A stretch of 55,176 nt of DNA from CAIOZW01 sp049317725 (GTDB lineage: Bacteria > Acidobacteriota > Blastocatellia > RBC074). The stretch spans positions 1 through 55,176 of the forward strand of contig JBMOHS010000005.1 in assembly GCA_049317725.1 (NCBI GenBank). The letters are read 5' to 3'. The translations under genes and the position numbers were made by a program. Shown piece by piece: positions 16,443-24,752 of the stretch (its first letter is position 1; every line of letters begins with the position of its first letter). The notes below the pieces were generated by a model. It made no database searches. It worked only from the letters and a program-made list of their open reading frames with translations, and was not told the origin of the DNA.

Positions 16443-17678
16443 ATGGAACTGAAGGAGACAGTGAAACTAGCCGCCAGCGCGATCTGGTCACATCGATTGC
16501 GGTCGGCTCTGACCTTGCTTGGGATGATCATTGGGGTCACGGCCGTGGTGATCATCGTCTCGTTGATCCAGGGCTTCAACCGGTATGTGGATGAGAAGAT
16601 CGCCGGGATCGGGGCACGCTCCTTCAGCGTTCGTCGGTTCGGCTTTGAAGACTGGCGCACGACCGACACCATCGCCGAAGCCCAGCGTCGCAACAAGGAG
16701 TTGACCTTTGCCGATTACGATTATTTGCGGGAGCGGGTGACACAGGTTGGCGACCTCGGGGCCAAAGCGAATGGGAGCCCCTCACAGATTCGTCGGGGCA
16801 GTGAGACGATGGACTCCGTCTTCGTTGACGGGTTGACCTCCAACATCTTCGACATCGAGAAGATCGACGTCGCCGAAGGGCGTTTCTTCACTGGGGCCGA
16901 CGATCTGGGAGCCCAGAACATCGCCTTCCTCGGTGCCGATGTCGCCAATAAGCTCTTTCCAAATGGCAGCGCCGTCGGGGAGGAGATCTCCATTCGCGGG
17001 ATGCCCTACCGGGTGATTGGCGTGGCGGTGGCTAAAGGAACCGTTTTTGGACGCCCCCAGGACATCTACATCAATCTGCCCCTCCGCACCTACATCAAGA
17101 ATTTCGGACCTCCTGTTCGCCAACGGGGATTCTACATTGTCGGTACGGCGAAGGACGATAACCGCTTCAGCGAGGCGGTCGAAGAGGTTCGATCGCTGAT
17201 GCGCGTTCGTCGCGGACTGGGCTACCAGGAGAAAGACAACTTTGGGGTCAATACTCCGGACGCAATCATGGAGGTTCGGGACAAGATTCTGGGGCCAATC
17301 TTCATTGCCGCAATCGCGGTTCCTGGAATCGCCTTGGTGGTCGGTGGAATCGTCATCATGAACATCATGCTGGTCAGTGTCACCGAGCGTACCAAAGAGA
17401 TTGGCATTCGCAAGAGTCTCGGTGCGCGACAGGGCGATATTCTCCGTCAGTTTCTGATCGAGGCGGTGACCCTCTCGGCAATTGGCGGCACCGTTGGGGT
17501 TCTCTTGGCGTGGTTGGCAGGACGGTTGATTACAGCGCTCTTCTTCCCCACCTACCTCTCAGTGACTGCGGTCATTGTCGCCGTGACCATCTCTGGGTTG
17601 GTGGGGGTGATGTCGGGGATTCTTCCGGCGCGCAAGGCGGCCCTCCTCGATCCCATTGTTGCCTTACGAACGGAGTAA
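16443..17678 (+). CDS. MacB/FtsX-type ABC transporter permease (first of pair)
   Basis: 411 residues. One N-terminal helix (RSALTLLGMIIGVTAVVIIVSLIQGF) is followed by a MacB_PCD periplasmic domain (about 60-260, with VFVDGLTSNIFDIEKIDVAEGRFF and GEEISIRGMPYRVIGVAV), and then three C-terminal helices of the FtsX domain. The domain contains the diagnostic MLVSVTERTKEIGIRKSLGARQGDIL and ends with ILPARKAALLDPIVALRTE. The start at 16443 follows AGGGGAG and removes a non-homologous leader. Such permeases use mechanotransmission rather than classic transport. No ATPase or membrane-fusion gene is adjacent; the partner ATPase must be elsewhere. Confidence 0.9.
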   Translation: MELKETVKLAASAIWSHRLRSALTLLGMIIGVTAVVIIVSLIQGFNRYVDEKIAGIGARSFSVRRFGFEDWRTTDTIAEAQRRNKELTFADYDYLRERVTQVGDLGAKANGSPSQIRRGSETMDSVFVDGLTSNIFDIEKIDVAEGRFFTGADDLGAQNIAFLGADVANKLFPNGSAVGEEISIRGMPYRVIGVAVAKGTVFGRPQDIYINLPLRTYIKNFGPPVRQRGFYIVGTAKDDNRFSEAVEEVRSLMRVRRGLGYQEKDNFGVNTPDAIMEVRDKILGPIFIAAIAVPGIALVVGGIVIMNIMLVSVTERTKEIGIRKSLGARQGDILRQFLIEAVTLSAIGGTVGVLLAWLAGRLITALFFPTYLSVTAVIVAVTISGLVGVMSGILPARKAALLDPIVALRTE

Positions 17679-17687
17679 TCGATCCCC

Positions 17688-18947
17688 ATGAAACTGATCC
17701 GCAGCGATATCTATGAAAATCTCCGCATGGCGCTCGCGACACTCAATGCCAACAAGCTTCGTTCCTTTCTGACGGTGCTCGGGGTTGTCATCGGAGTCGT
17801 TACCGTCATGGCGATCGCGTCGATCATCAGCGGGATCGACTATGCCGTCACCAAACAGGTCGAGTCGTTCGGAACCAACTCCATCTTCATCACCAAGTTC
17901 GAATCGGGGGTACGGTTCGGACCACCGACCCGTGAGGAACGGATGCGGAAGAGTCTCACCTATGAAGATGCGGTCGCCATCTCCGAGTTGCCAGCGGTCA
18001 CCCAAGCGGTGCCCTTGCTCAACATCACCAACGACTACTTCGGGCAGAAGATCTCCGTCAAGGCCATGGGCAAGGAGTCGGCGGCGGTCAGCCTCCAAGG
18101 AACGCTCTCCGAGTATGAACAGACTGGCATCTGGGTCATCTCGGCAGGGAGGTTCTTTACCCGGTTGGAGAACGAACGGCGGGAGACGGTCTGTGTCATC
18201 GGCGCGACGGTGGCTGAGCAGTACTTTGCTCTCCTCAACCCGCTCGATCGATTGTTGACGATCGGGGGGCGCGAGTTTCGAGTGGTTGGGGTACTGGAGA
18301 AGCGCGAACAGCTCTTCGGAGGGGGAGAGGGCAGCAACGACGAGAACAACGTCATCTTTGTGCCCTATACCGTGGCGGCCAAACTGAAGCCCAATGCCGA
18401 GGATGTCTTCATTCTCGCCATTGCGCGAGCGGGGTTGATGCAGCAGGCGATGAACCAAGTGACAGAACTGCTGCGGGTCCGTCGTCAGGTTGCCCTCGAC
18501 AAGCCGAACAATTTTGGGATCGCCACTGCTGATTCGATCATCGATACCTTCCGGTCGATCACCTTCGGAGTGGCCATCGCCATGGTGGCGATCTCATCGG
18601 TCGGACTGCTGGTTGGGGGAATCGGTGTCATGAACATCATGCTCGTCTCCGTCACCGAACGGACTCGCGAGATCGGAATTCGCAAGGCGATTGGGGGAAG
18701 GCGCCGCGACATCATGTGGCAATTTCTAATTGAGGCCATGACCTTGACTGGCATGGGGGGGCTGATCGGCCTCGTCATTGGCTGGCTGGCGACGTTGATC
18801 ATCAAGCTGATCCTCCCCTCCTACGTGCCCCTCTGGGCGCCGGTCGTTGGACTGCTCTCGAGTGTTGGCATCGGTCTCGTCTTTGGTCTATGGCCAGCCT
18901 GGAAGGCGTCGAGCCTCGACCCGATTGTGGCGCTGCGTTACGAGTAA
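17688..18947 (+). CDS. MacB/FtsX-type ABC transporter permease (second of pair)
   Basis: 419 residues, a paralogue of the preceding gene, nine bases downstream. Same plan: N-terminal helix (KLRSFLTVLGVVIGVVTVMAIASIISG), MacB_PCD periplasmic domain, and three C-terminal helices with IMLVSVTERTREIGIRKAIGGRRRDIMWQF and final WPAWKASSLDPIVALRYE. Family topology puts both termini in the cytoplasm. The pair probably forms a heterodimer with a separately encoded ATPase. Cargo unknown; MacB-type pumps move peptides, lipids or toxins. Confidence 0.9.
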   Translation: MKLIRSDIYENLRMALATLNANKLRSFLTVLGVVIGVVTVMAIASIISGIDYAVTKQVESFGTNSIFITKFESGVRFGPPTREERMRKSLTYEDAVAISELPAVTQAVPLLNITNDYFGQKISVKAMGKESAAVSLQGTLSEYEQTGIWVISAGRFFTRLENERRETVCVIGATVAEQYFALLNPLDRLLTIGGREFRVVGVLEKREQLFGGGEGSNDENNVIFVPYTVAAKLKPNAEDVFILAIARAGLMQQAMNQVTELLRVRRQVALDKPNNFGIATADSIIDTFRSITFGVAIAMVAISSVGLLVGGIGVMNIMLVSVTERTREIGIRKAIGGRRRDIMWQFLIEAMTLTGMGGLIGLVIGWLATLIIKLILPSYVPLWAPVVGLLSSVGIGLVFGLWPAWKASSLDPIVALRYE

Positions 18948-18963
18948 GCAAGAGGAATAGGAC

Positions 18964-19383
18964 ATGCTCACCAAGAGGGATCTGCTCTCGGCGTTGACCG
19001 GATTGCTGGTTGGTCCGATCTTGCTGGTAGGGATTGCCTACTTGGTGGGAGGTAAGGGGCTCCTCGCTCCCCTGAACCAGGCGGTCGACGGGATGCTCGC
19101 GTGGATAGAACGGGAGAAACAGGCTCCAGCCAAGACGACAGGTTCGACCTCGCCGCTGCCGGAGGAGTTTCCAGACAGATCCAAAGGAATGAAGATGACG
19201 GCCAGGGTCGATCAACTCGCGGTGTTTGCCTGTCCACGAAAGGACTGTCCGGTCATTGCCTCAATTCCCAGCGGCGGAAAGGTCCAGATGCTCGGCAAGC
19301 GCGCGGCGGGTGGAGAGACGGAATGGTCGCACGTTCAATATGAGCGGCAGAGGGGCTGGGTTGTTCGCCACGACCTCGAATGA
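18964..19383 (+). CDS. membrane-anchored SH3-domain protein
   Basis: 139 residues. An N-terminal hydrophobic helix (LTGLLVGPILLVGIAYLV, residues 10-28) anchors it. A Pro/Ser/Thr spacer leads to a bacterial SH3-like domain (about 75-139): ARVDQLAVFACPRKDCPVIASIPSGGKVQMLGKR, then WSHVQYERQRGWVVRHDLE, the common SH3b ending. It starts 16 bases after the second permease with AGAGGA upstream, so it belongs to the same transcript. SH3b domains often bind peptidoglycan; here it could place the permease complex at the cell wall, which is inference. The two Cys in CPRKDC could form a disulfide. Confidence 0.75.
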   Translation: MLTKRDLLSALTGLLVGPILLVGIAYLVGGKGLLAPLNQAVDGMLAWIEREKQAPAKTTGSTSPLPEEFPDRSKGMKMTARVDQLAVFACPRKDCPVIASIPSGGKVQMLGKRAAGGETEWSHVQYERQRGWVVRHDLE

Positions 19384-19401
19384 GCGGGAGTCTGGAACGC
19401 A

Positions 19402-20376
19402 TCAACTCTCGGAAGATCCCATTTCGACAGTGTTCGCCGCCCGCTGATAGGCCCGCAGACAATCGAGCCATTCGAGAATATGCTCCGTCACCTCTTCGCA
19501 GTTGGTTTCGTGGAGGCACTCGTGACGAGCTTGTGGGTAGAGCCTGTAGCTCGCGTTGCGGATCCCCATGGCTCGATAGGTCTCGGCGAGTCGTTCACAG
19601 CCACGTCCTTGACGATTGACGGGGTCATTGCGACCTGAGAAGAGGTAGAGTGGGATGGAGCGACGGATTCGTGTGCGATTTTCGGGGGCGACTATGCGCC
19701 CCATCGCGTCGAGAAAGTCGACCCAGAACTGCGTGGTTGCCACAAATCCGCATGCCGGATCGGCGATGTAGCGATTGACCGCTTGTTCATCCCGCGAAAG
19801 CCAATCGAATGCGGTGCGGTTGGGGGCAAAAGGCTGGTTAAAAGCCTCGAACGTCAACCGATTGATGAGATCGCTCCGACCTCTCTTCCCCAATCGCCAT
19901 CGCTCAAATCTCGCAATCAAGCGCCCGAGACGGGCCAGAAGAGGAAACTCACCAGACGGGGCCGAGAGGATCGCAGCGTCGAGCAGGTCCGGAGCCTCGA
20001 AGAGGATCTGCTGAGCGATCCAACTCCCGAGGCTGTGACCAAAGAGATAGAGGGGAAGCTGGGGGTAGCGCCCGCGGGCCATTTGGCAACACCCGATCGT
20101 GTCGTCGACCATTCGCTGCCAGCCTTCCTTCTCCCCCATCCAGCCCAGTTCCTCCCTCCCCTCCGCACTTCTGCCATGCCCACGGAGGTCAAGTGCGAAG
20201 ACTTGATAGCCGGCTTGCGTCAGAGCTTCGGCCAGCGACTCATAGCGCCCGGCATGCTCCGCCAGTCCGTGGACAATTTGAACGATTCCGCGCCCAATCT
20301 CATAGTCGGGTTGCCAGTGATAGACAAAAAGAGTGGCACCGTCGCTCATCGTCGGAGAGAGCAGTTCCAGTTTCAA
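19402..20376 (-). CDS. monoacylglycerol-lipase-like serine hydrolase
   Basis: 324 residues, alpha/beta hydrolase of the Hydrolase_4/monoacylglycerol lipase group. The oxyanion HGLAEHAGRYESLAEAL, ALDLRGHGRSAEG, nucleophile GHSLGSWIAQQ (Ser in GHSLG), the acid in FSGRNDPVNRQG and the catalytic His in ARHECLHETN are visible. The start is taken as TTG at 20376: AAAAGGAG lies at ideal spacing, and the TTG overlaps the TGA of the upstream YhhN gene (TTGA), so the two are translationally coupled. The longer TTG start at 20403 and the ATG at 20349 are alternatives. The context suggests glycerolipid or ether-lipid turnover. Confidence 0.85.
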   Translation of the reverse strand: MKLELLSPTMSDGATLFVYHWQPDYEIGRGIVQIVHGLAEHAGRYESLAEALTQAGYQVFALDLRGHGRSAEGREELGWMGEKEGWQRMVDDTIGCCQMARGRYPQLPLYLFGHSLGSWIAQQILFEAPDLLDAAILSAPSGEFPLLARLGRLIARFERWRLGKRGRSDLINRLTFEAFNQPFAPNRTAFDWLSRDEQAVNRYIADPACGFVATTQFWVDFLDAMGRIVAPENRTRIRRSIPLYLFSGRNDPVNRQGRGCERLAETYRAMGIRNASYRLYPQARHECLHETNCEEVTEHILEWLDCLRAYQRAANTVEMGSSES

Positions 20377-21140
20377 GAGATCTCCTTTTCCTGATGCGAC
20401 CAATGGGCGTGCAGGATGCCGAGGGCGATTCCATACTGGCCCAAGTAGTAGGTGGCCCAGATCAGGAATCCAGCGAAAGGAACCTGCGCGCGGAAGCGGT
20501 CAGCGGCGAGGATGGCATCGGAGACGAGAAAGAGGATGGCACCCACCCAGACCCACGAAGGGGAGAAGCTGCTCCAAAGTCCGGCAACCACCATCAGCGT
20601 GATGGCGCAGACATAGAGGGCCACCGGCATCGCCAGAGAACCAAGGGATGGCGCGAGCCACTGTGAATAGAAGAGACTGAAGAGGAGCACGAGGATTGAG
20701 ATGACAAGGCGCGTTCTCGTTGGACGCAGCGGACGTCGCCAGTTTCGCACGAAGAGTGCCAGGTAAAGAAGATGGGTGACCAGAAAAGAGGAGAGACCGA
20801 GGAGAAAGGTTCCCCGCACGGCCAGGAACAGGTCTCCGAGACAGGAGAAGCTGAGGGCTACGGCGAGAATCCATCCGTCGACAGGTTTGGAAAGGCGCTG
20901 GATGACGCGGAATACGAGGGCTGCCAGCAATCCAACCCCCATTCCCTTGATCGCCACCCTGGCGGGGCCTTCGATGGATGATGGCAGGACCAAGTAGAGG
21001 ATCCCGCCCAGCAGGGAGAATCCCCACAAGAGCCGGACGATCCGGTCATCAGTCGAAAGCGGACCTGGGGGAAGCCAAGATCTGCTTCCTGGACGGTTGT
21101 TCAGGCTGTTGATTGGATGGGCGGGGGTCGGCTCTTCCAT
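20373..21140 (-). CDS. YhhN family membrane protein (lysoplasmalogenase family)
   Basis: 255 residues with about eight hydrophobic helices in the C-terminal 210 residues. YhhN/TMEM86-family enzymes hydrolyse the vinyl-ether bond of lysoplasmalogens. Conserved polar pairs inside helices are seen: SFSCLGDLFLA, and ILFLVSDAILAADRF with the family Ser-Asp, followed by ATYYLGQYGIALGIL near the end. The first 40 residues (Pro-rich, no homology noted) may be partly untranslated. The ATG at 21140 is chosen but has only a weak AAGAG upstream. It is coupled through TTGA to the lipase-like gene. Acidobacteriota are known for ether-bound lipids, which makes an ether-lipid role attractive. Confidence 0.78.
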   Translation of the reverse strand: MEEPTPAHPINSLNNRPGSRSWLPPGPLSTDDRIVRLLWGFSLLGGILYLVLPSSIEGPARVAIKGMGVGLLAALVFRVIQRLSKPVDGWILAVALSFSCLGDLFLAVRGTFLLGLSSFLVTHLLYLALFVRNWRRPLRPTRTRLVISILVLLFSLFYSQWLAPSLGSLAMPVALYVCAITLMVVAGLWSSFSPSWVWVGAILFLVSDAILAADRFRAQVPFAGFLIWATYYLGQYGIALGILHAHWSHQEKEIS

Positions 21141-21230
21141 CACGCTCTTCTTTTCCTTCGATCTGTCCAGCACCGGGAACCACCCACTTCCGCAAGGGGG
21201 TACCACGCCCGAGTGGTGTTGACGACTGGG

Positions 21231-22199
21231 TTACGGGAGCAGAACAATCTTTCCCATGGTCTGTCTGCTCTCAAGAGCACGGTGCGCCTCGGCTGCGTCA
21301 GACAATGGAATCGACCGGTCGATCCGCAGCGAGATCTCCCCTTGGCCGAGCCACGTCAGGAGTTCGCCAGATCTCCAGAGAAGCTCTGAACGAGTCGCAG
21401 CATAGTGTGCGAGGCTGGGGCGGGTCAGAAAGAGAGAACCTTTCTGGGCGAGCAGCGCCGGGTCGAACGGGGGAACCGGTCCGCTCGACTGGCCGTAGAG
21501 TGCCAACATTCCCCGGGGGGCCAGACATTCAAGGCTCTGCAGAAAAGTCGATTGGCCAACAGAATCGTAGACGACTTGGACTCCCTGCCCATCGGTCAGC
21601 CGCCGTGTCTCCTCCACCAGATTCTGCTCAGTATAGAGGATCACCTCGTCTGCACCTGCACGGCGCGCGAGCTCCGCCTTGGCTGGAGTCGAAACAGCCC
21701 CGATGGCACGGGCTCCCAATCGCTTGACCAGTTGGACCAAGAGAAGTCCGGCTCCACCTGCCGCCGCGAGGATCAATGCGGTTTGACCGGGTCCGACTGC
21801 GTGCACCGACGTTGTCAAATAGTGGGCGGTCATCCCCTGAAGCATGAGTGCTGCTGCGTCCCGATCCGCGACTGTTGCAGGAAGGGGGACCGCCTTCCAG
21901 GCAGGAAGGAGGACATACTCGGCATACGCGCCGAGTTGCATGGCGTAGGCAACTCGATCTCCAACGGCGAGCCCGGTCACCTCTGGTCCGATCGCCTCGA
22001 TCCTTCCAACTCCTTCCATTCCAGGAACGAAGGGACGTGGGAGCGGGTAGAGGCCCGTGCGGTGGTAGATATCGATGTAGTTAACCCCGACCGCAGTCTG
22101 CCGGATGACCACTTCGCCTATACTGGGCGTCGGGATCGGCCTCTCTCGCAGAATCAACCGGTCAGGTCCGCCATTCTCTTCGACAACAACGGCCTTCAT
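21231..22199 (-). CDS. NADPH:quinone oxidoreductase, zinc-less MDR family
   Basis: 322 residues, typical length. Medium-chain dehydrogenase/reductase of the QOR type, catalysing one-electron or hydride reduction of quinones with NADPH. Seen are MKAVVVEENGGPDRLILRE, the substrate-domain GVNYIDIYHRTGLYPLPRPFVPGMEGVG, the nucleotide-binding ILAAAGGAGLLLVQLVKRLG, and C-terminal IPLSDAAEAHRALESRQTMGKIVL. The zinc-ligand Cys residues of alcohol dehydrogenases are absent, as expected for QOR. AGAGGTG precedes the ATG. It lies 90 bases upstream of the YhhN gene on the same strand and could be the first gene of that run. Confidence 0.93.
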   Translation of the reverse strand: MKAVVVEENGGPDRLILRERPIPTPSIGEVVIRQTAVGVNYIDIYHRTGLYPLPRPFVPGMEGVGRIEAIGPEVTGLAVGDRVAYAMQLGAYAEYVLLPAWKAVPLPATVADRDAAALMLQGMTAHYLTTSVHAVGPGQTALILAAAGGAGLLLVQLVKRLGARAIGAVSTPAKAELARRAGADEVILYTEQNLVEETRRLTDGQGVQVVYDSVGQSTFLQSLECLAPRGMLALYGQSSGPVPPFDPALLAQKGSLFLTRPSLAHYAATRSELLWRSGELLTWLGQGEISLRIDRSIPLSDAAEAHRALESRQTMGKIVLLP

Positions 22200-22479
22200 G
22201 GCACCTCTTTCTCAGGCAAATTTGGATATCGCCTCAATCGATCTGCCCAGCCACCAAGTGCCCAGGCACAGTCTTTAACTCTTGAATCTGACGGCACATT
22301 CTACCCGCTTCTCCCGATTCACGCCAACTTGAATTCCCGGAACCCTGCTTGATGCGGTACAATCGGGCCTAATCCGTCCAAACCTACAGATACTGACGGA
22401 GTGATGAAGGTCTCCTCATTGAACCATCGCGGCGAGGTGCCAGTACAGGAAGACGGGGGAGACGGGCCAAGGAGCAGAT

Positions 22480-22701
22480 GTGAAGAATTTTCTCGAATCG
22501 CAAATGGGTAAGGAGATCGATGTGACCTGTGAAGGGGCGACCATTAGCGGTCGTGTGACCCGCATCGAGGGCAACATTCTCAGTCTCGAAAAAGAGGGAG
22601 TGATCTGCCACATCAATATCGATAAGATCGTCGTCGTCTGGGAGCCTCGGGATCGAAAGGTTCAAACTCCTGGTTTTACTGCGAGACCCTCCGATCGCTG
22701 A
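22480..22701 (+). CDS. small Sm/SH3-barrel-like protein
   Basis: 73 residues starting with GTG at 22480; AAGGAG lies six bases upstream, a strong support. The core reads as a compact five-strand barrel: MGKEIDVTCEGATISGRVTR, then EGNILSLEKEGVICHIN and IDKIVVVWEPRD. Short proteins of this pattern (ending in KIVVVWE) recur in acidobacteria, deltaproteobacteria and archaea as uncharacterised Lsm-like proteins; that recollection is from family knowledge. RNA binding is possible but unproven. The last 13 residues look disordered. It faces the NlpC/P60 gene convergently with a 25-bp gap. Confidence 0.75.
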   Translation: MKNFLESQMGKEIDVTCEGATISGRVTRIEGNILSLEKEGVICHINIDKIVVVWEPRDRKVQTPGFTARPSDR

Positions 22702-22726
22702 CCTCTCCCTCATTTCAAGGTGGGAC

Positions 22727-23521
22727 TCAACGCTGGTCACGATCGATCGATTCGCGTGGAGAAGTTCGACGGGCAGGGGCCGTTCCTACCCTTCTCGGGC
22801 GGCTCCAACGTGGCCTGGTCGAGCTGGAACGGGAAAGTGGAACCCGTCTGTACCCTGTCACACGGGCTCCCCAATAGTCACTGAAGAAGGAACGCACGAT
22901 TCCCTGCGAGCTTGACGCGTGGTAGAAGGAGTGGGCGTCTCGAACGATCCCCGCGTGAGTCAAGCCGCTGAAGAAGACAATCACTCCAAACGTCCCCTCC
23001 TCCCCCTCGTTGGCCTCTGGCAGCCGCTCCCACATCTCTCGCACGGAATGTCGTGGAATGTCGATTCCTGCCTCCTGAAAGACACGCCAGATAAACCCAG
23101 AGCAATCGTAGCCAAGATCGTCGATCCCACCCAGACGATAGGGGAGACCGATTCTCGACATGATGGCTTCGTAGAGCCTGGATTCAGGCGGGGGAGAATC
23201 GGCAAGAGGAAGGGTCAGCAGATCGTTCCCTGCGAAGCTTGTGGCGGCTTGACGAGGATCGGCGAGACCAACGAATTGTGGCTGGAGAGTTTGCCGGAGA
23301 GGAGAGAGCGAAGACGCATCAGTCCAGTCTGCTCCCTTGCTGAGAATCAAGAAGGCCAGAATGAGCGAGAATGATGCCCTGGACAAGTCGTTCCAAGAAT
23401 TGCCCCAGGCTCTTCGTCCCAACGCACTGCCTCCCTCGGGTGACACCGTCTGGGCGGCGTTATGGTGCAATCGAAGGCGCTCGCCGAAAACCCGTGATCC
23501 GACGGCCCCAGTAACCGTCAT
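22727..23521 (-). CDS. NlpC/P60 family peptidase (tandem copy 2)
   Basis: Up to 264 residues. The C-terminal half is an NlpC/P60 Cys peptidase, which cleaves peptidoglycan stem peptides. The catalytic Cys is in DDLGYDCSGFIWRVFQ, the His in FFSGLTHAGIVRDAH, and a downstream polar residue follows near HSFYHASSSQG. An N-terminal hydrophobic segment (FSLILAFLILSKGA, about residue 50-64) suggests export. The ATG at 23521 lies inside the upstream paralogue; GTG at 23446 or TTG at 23422, nearer the hydrophobic segment, are plausible. The tail is Arg/Ser/Pro-rich. About half of the catalytic domain matches the upstream gene. Confidence 0.82.
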   Translation of the reverse strand: MTVTGAVGSRVFGERLRLHHNAAQTVSPEGGSALGRRAWGNSWNDLSRASFSLILAFLILSKGADWTDASSLSPLRQTLQPQFVGLADPRQAATSFAGNDLLTLPLADSPPPESRLYEAIMSRIGLPYRLGGIDDLGYDCSGFIWRVFQEAGIDIPRHSVREMWERLPEANEGEEGTFGVIVFFSGLTHAGIVRDAHSFYHASSSQGIVRSFFSDYWGARVTGYRRVPLSRSSSTRPRWSRPRRVGTAPARRTSPRESIDRDQR

Positions 23522-24230
23522 AGCTTGACAGGGTCACTCCGTGGGTTCGAGATGCGTGGTAGAAGGTCTTGGCGTCCCGCACGATCCCGACGTGGCGAAG
23601 CCCGTTGAAGAAGACGAGTGTCCCAAACTGCTCCTTCTCCTCGGGATTGGCCTCTGGAAGTTGTGACCAGAGTGTCCGAGCCGCGACACGGTCGAGGTCG
23701 CCGCCAGCCGATTGGAAGACTCGCCAGACAAAACCCGAACAGTCATATCCACTGTCATCCGATCCACTGAAGCGGTACCGAACGCCGAGCCGCTTAGCGA
23801 TCTCATGGTAGAGGAGTGAGGTGGTTTCGTGAAGGAAGAGCTGCGGTGGGACGGGAAGTTCAAATCGCAGTCGGGGAAGTACCAGGGAGGTCCACTGACG
23901 GATCCTCTCTTCAGAAAAGGCCGTCGCCGGAAGCAGGGACGCACCAGCTCCCGCGAAGGAGGGCGTACTTCGGAAACTCCAAGCTCTCTTCACTTGTTCG
24001 ACCAGACGATCTGACTTGCCCGCTTGGCCCACTTGCCGGACAGAAGCAGACTCTTGCCCCAGGGCTGTTGTGACGAGGTGCATCGACCAAGCCATCATCA
24101 TTCCACAAGCGAGGGCACCTTTGATGGCCCATTTTCCCAGGGCACGAACCTTGCAGAAAGGTGCCATCTTCCCAGTATGACAGGGCAAGGCGTATGCGGA
24201 CTCGATCCCAGTGTCGTTCTTCCCATTCAT
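23460..24230 (-). CDS. NlpC/P60 family peptidase (tandem copy 1)
   Basis: 256 residues from the ATG at 24230, which has GGAG nine bases upstream; ATG 24167 is an alternative. A signal peptide is visible (KWAIKGALACGMMMAWSMHL then TTALGQ). The C-terminal NlpC/P60 domain has Cys in SDDSGYDCSGFVWRVFQ, His in FFNGLRHVGIVRDAK, and FYHASRTHGVTLSSYDGYWG. It would cut peptidoglycan peptides outside the membrane. The same order of motifs in the next gene shows a tandem duplication with divergent N-termini. The longest frame reaches 24470 but adds a non-homologous leader. Confidence 0.83.
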   Translation of the reverse strand: MNGKNDTGIESAYALPCHTGKMAPFCKVRALGKWAIKGALACGMMMAWSMHLVTTALGQESASVRQVGQAGKSDRLVEQVKRAWSFRSTPSFAGAGASLLPATAFSEERIRQWTSLVLPRLRFELPVPPQLFLHETTSLLYHEIAKRLGVRYRFSGSDDSGYDCSGFVWRVFQSAGGDLDRVAARTLWSQLPEANPEEKEQFGTLVFFNGLRHVGIVRDAKTFYHASRTHGVTLSSYDGYWGRRITGFRRAPSIAP

Positions 24231-24752
24231 TCCAGCGATCTCCAGCTTTCGTCGATCCTGCCGGTGCCCAGATGGACAACCAGTCTTGTCGAACATTGAT
24301 TGACCCTCTTGATCAACCCCCAAAAGAGAACGGGTCGAGGGGGACTCCTCTTTGATCGGCATTACGCGCAGTGGCAGACAAACAAGACTCCCCATTCTTT
24401 GGCTGCTGCTGCGTCGCCATTTGCTCGATTGAAGAATGTAAAAATTACACCATGGCAATGCAAAAGTCACGTAAAAAATGAGGAGGAATGTCGCTCAATG
24501 AAACTGGGGGATTGTCGAAGGCGGTCCTGAACCAGTATACTCCCGTTCATAGCCGCTCGATGGCTTGCGCGGCCTTATTGGACTCACAGTACGATCGACA
24601 GATGGTTGGCCTCGGACTCCTCCAAGATCACCTGCAGGATCTCCCGGCTCGAAACTGCCCCAGACCGCTCCTTTCAATAGTTCCTTTTTGGTAAGGACTT
24701 CAAAGCGAATGCCAACGCAAATAGCAGTGCACGCTCGCAAACAATCACGACT
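24231..24752. other. 522-bp gap between NlpC/P60 and GT4 genes
   Basis: No accepted gene. An A+T-rich stretch at about 24430-24480 precedes GAGGAGG at 24480, which could serve tiny frames only: a ten-codon frame from 24498, or a 68-codon frame from 24488 with unconvincing composition. A promoter-like pair lies at 24512-24541. The gap therefore looks like a long leader plus regulatory region for the glycan operon. Confidence 0.4.
24512..24541 (+). promoter_or_regulatory. candidate sigma-70 promoter for GT4-permease operon
   Basis: TTGTCG at 24512-24517 and TATACT at 24536-24541 are separated by 18 bases. The -10 matches five of six consensus bases; the -35 is partial. Predicted leader about 200 bases to the ATG at 24753. 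Confidence 0.35.

Noticed and set aside
24488..24694. 68-codon frame after a strong GAGGAGG
   Set aside because: The Shine-Dalgarno is too close to the ATG and the composition is not protein-like; a leader or regulatory role is possible.
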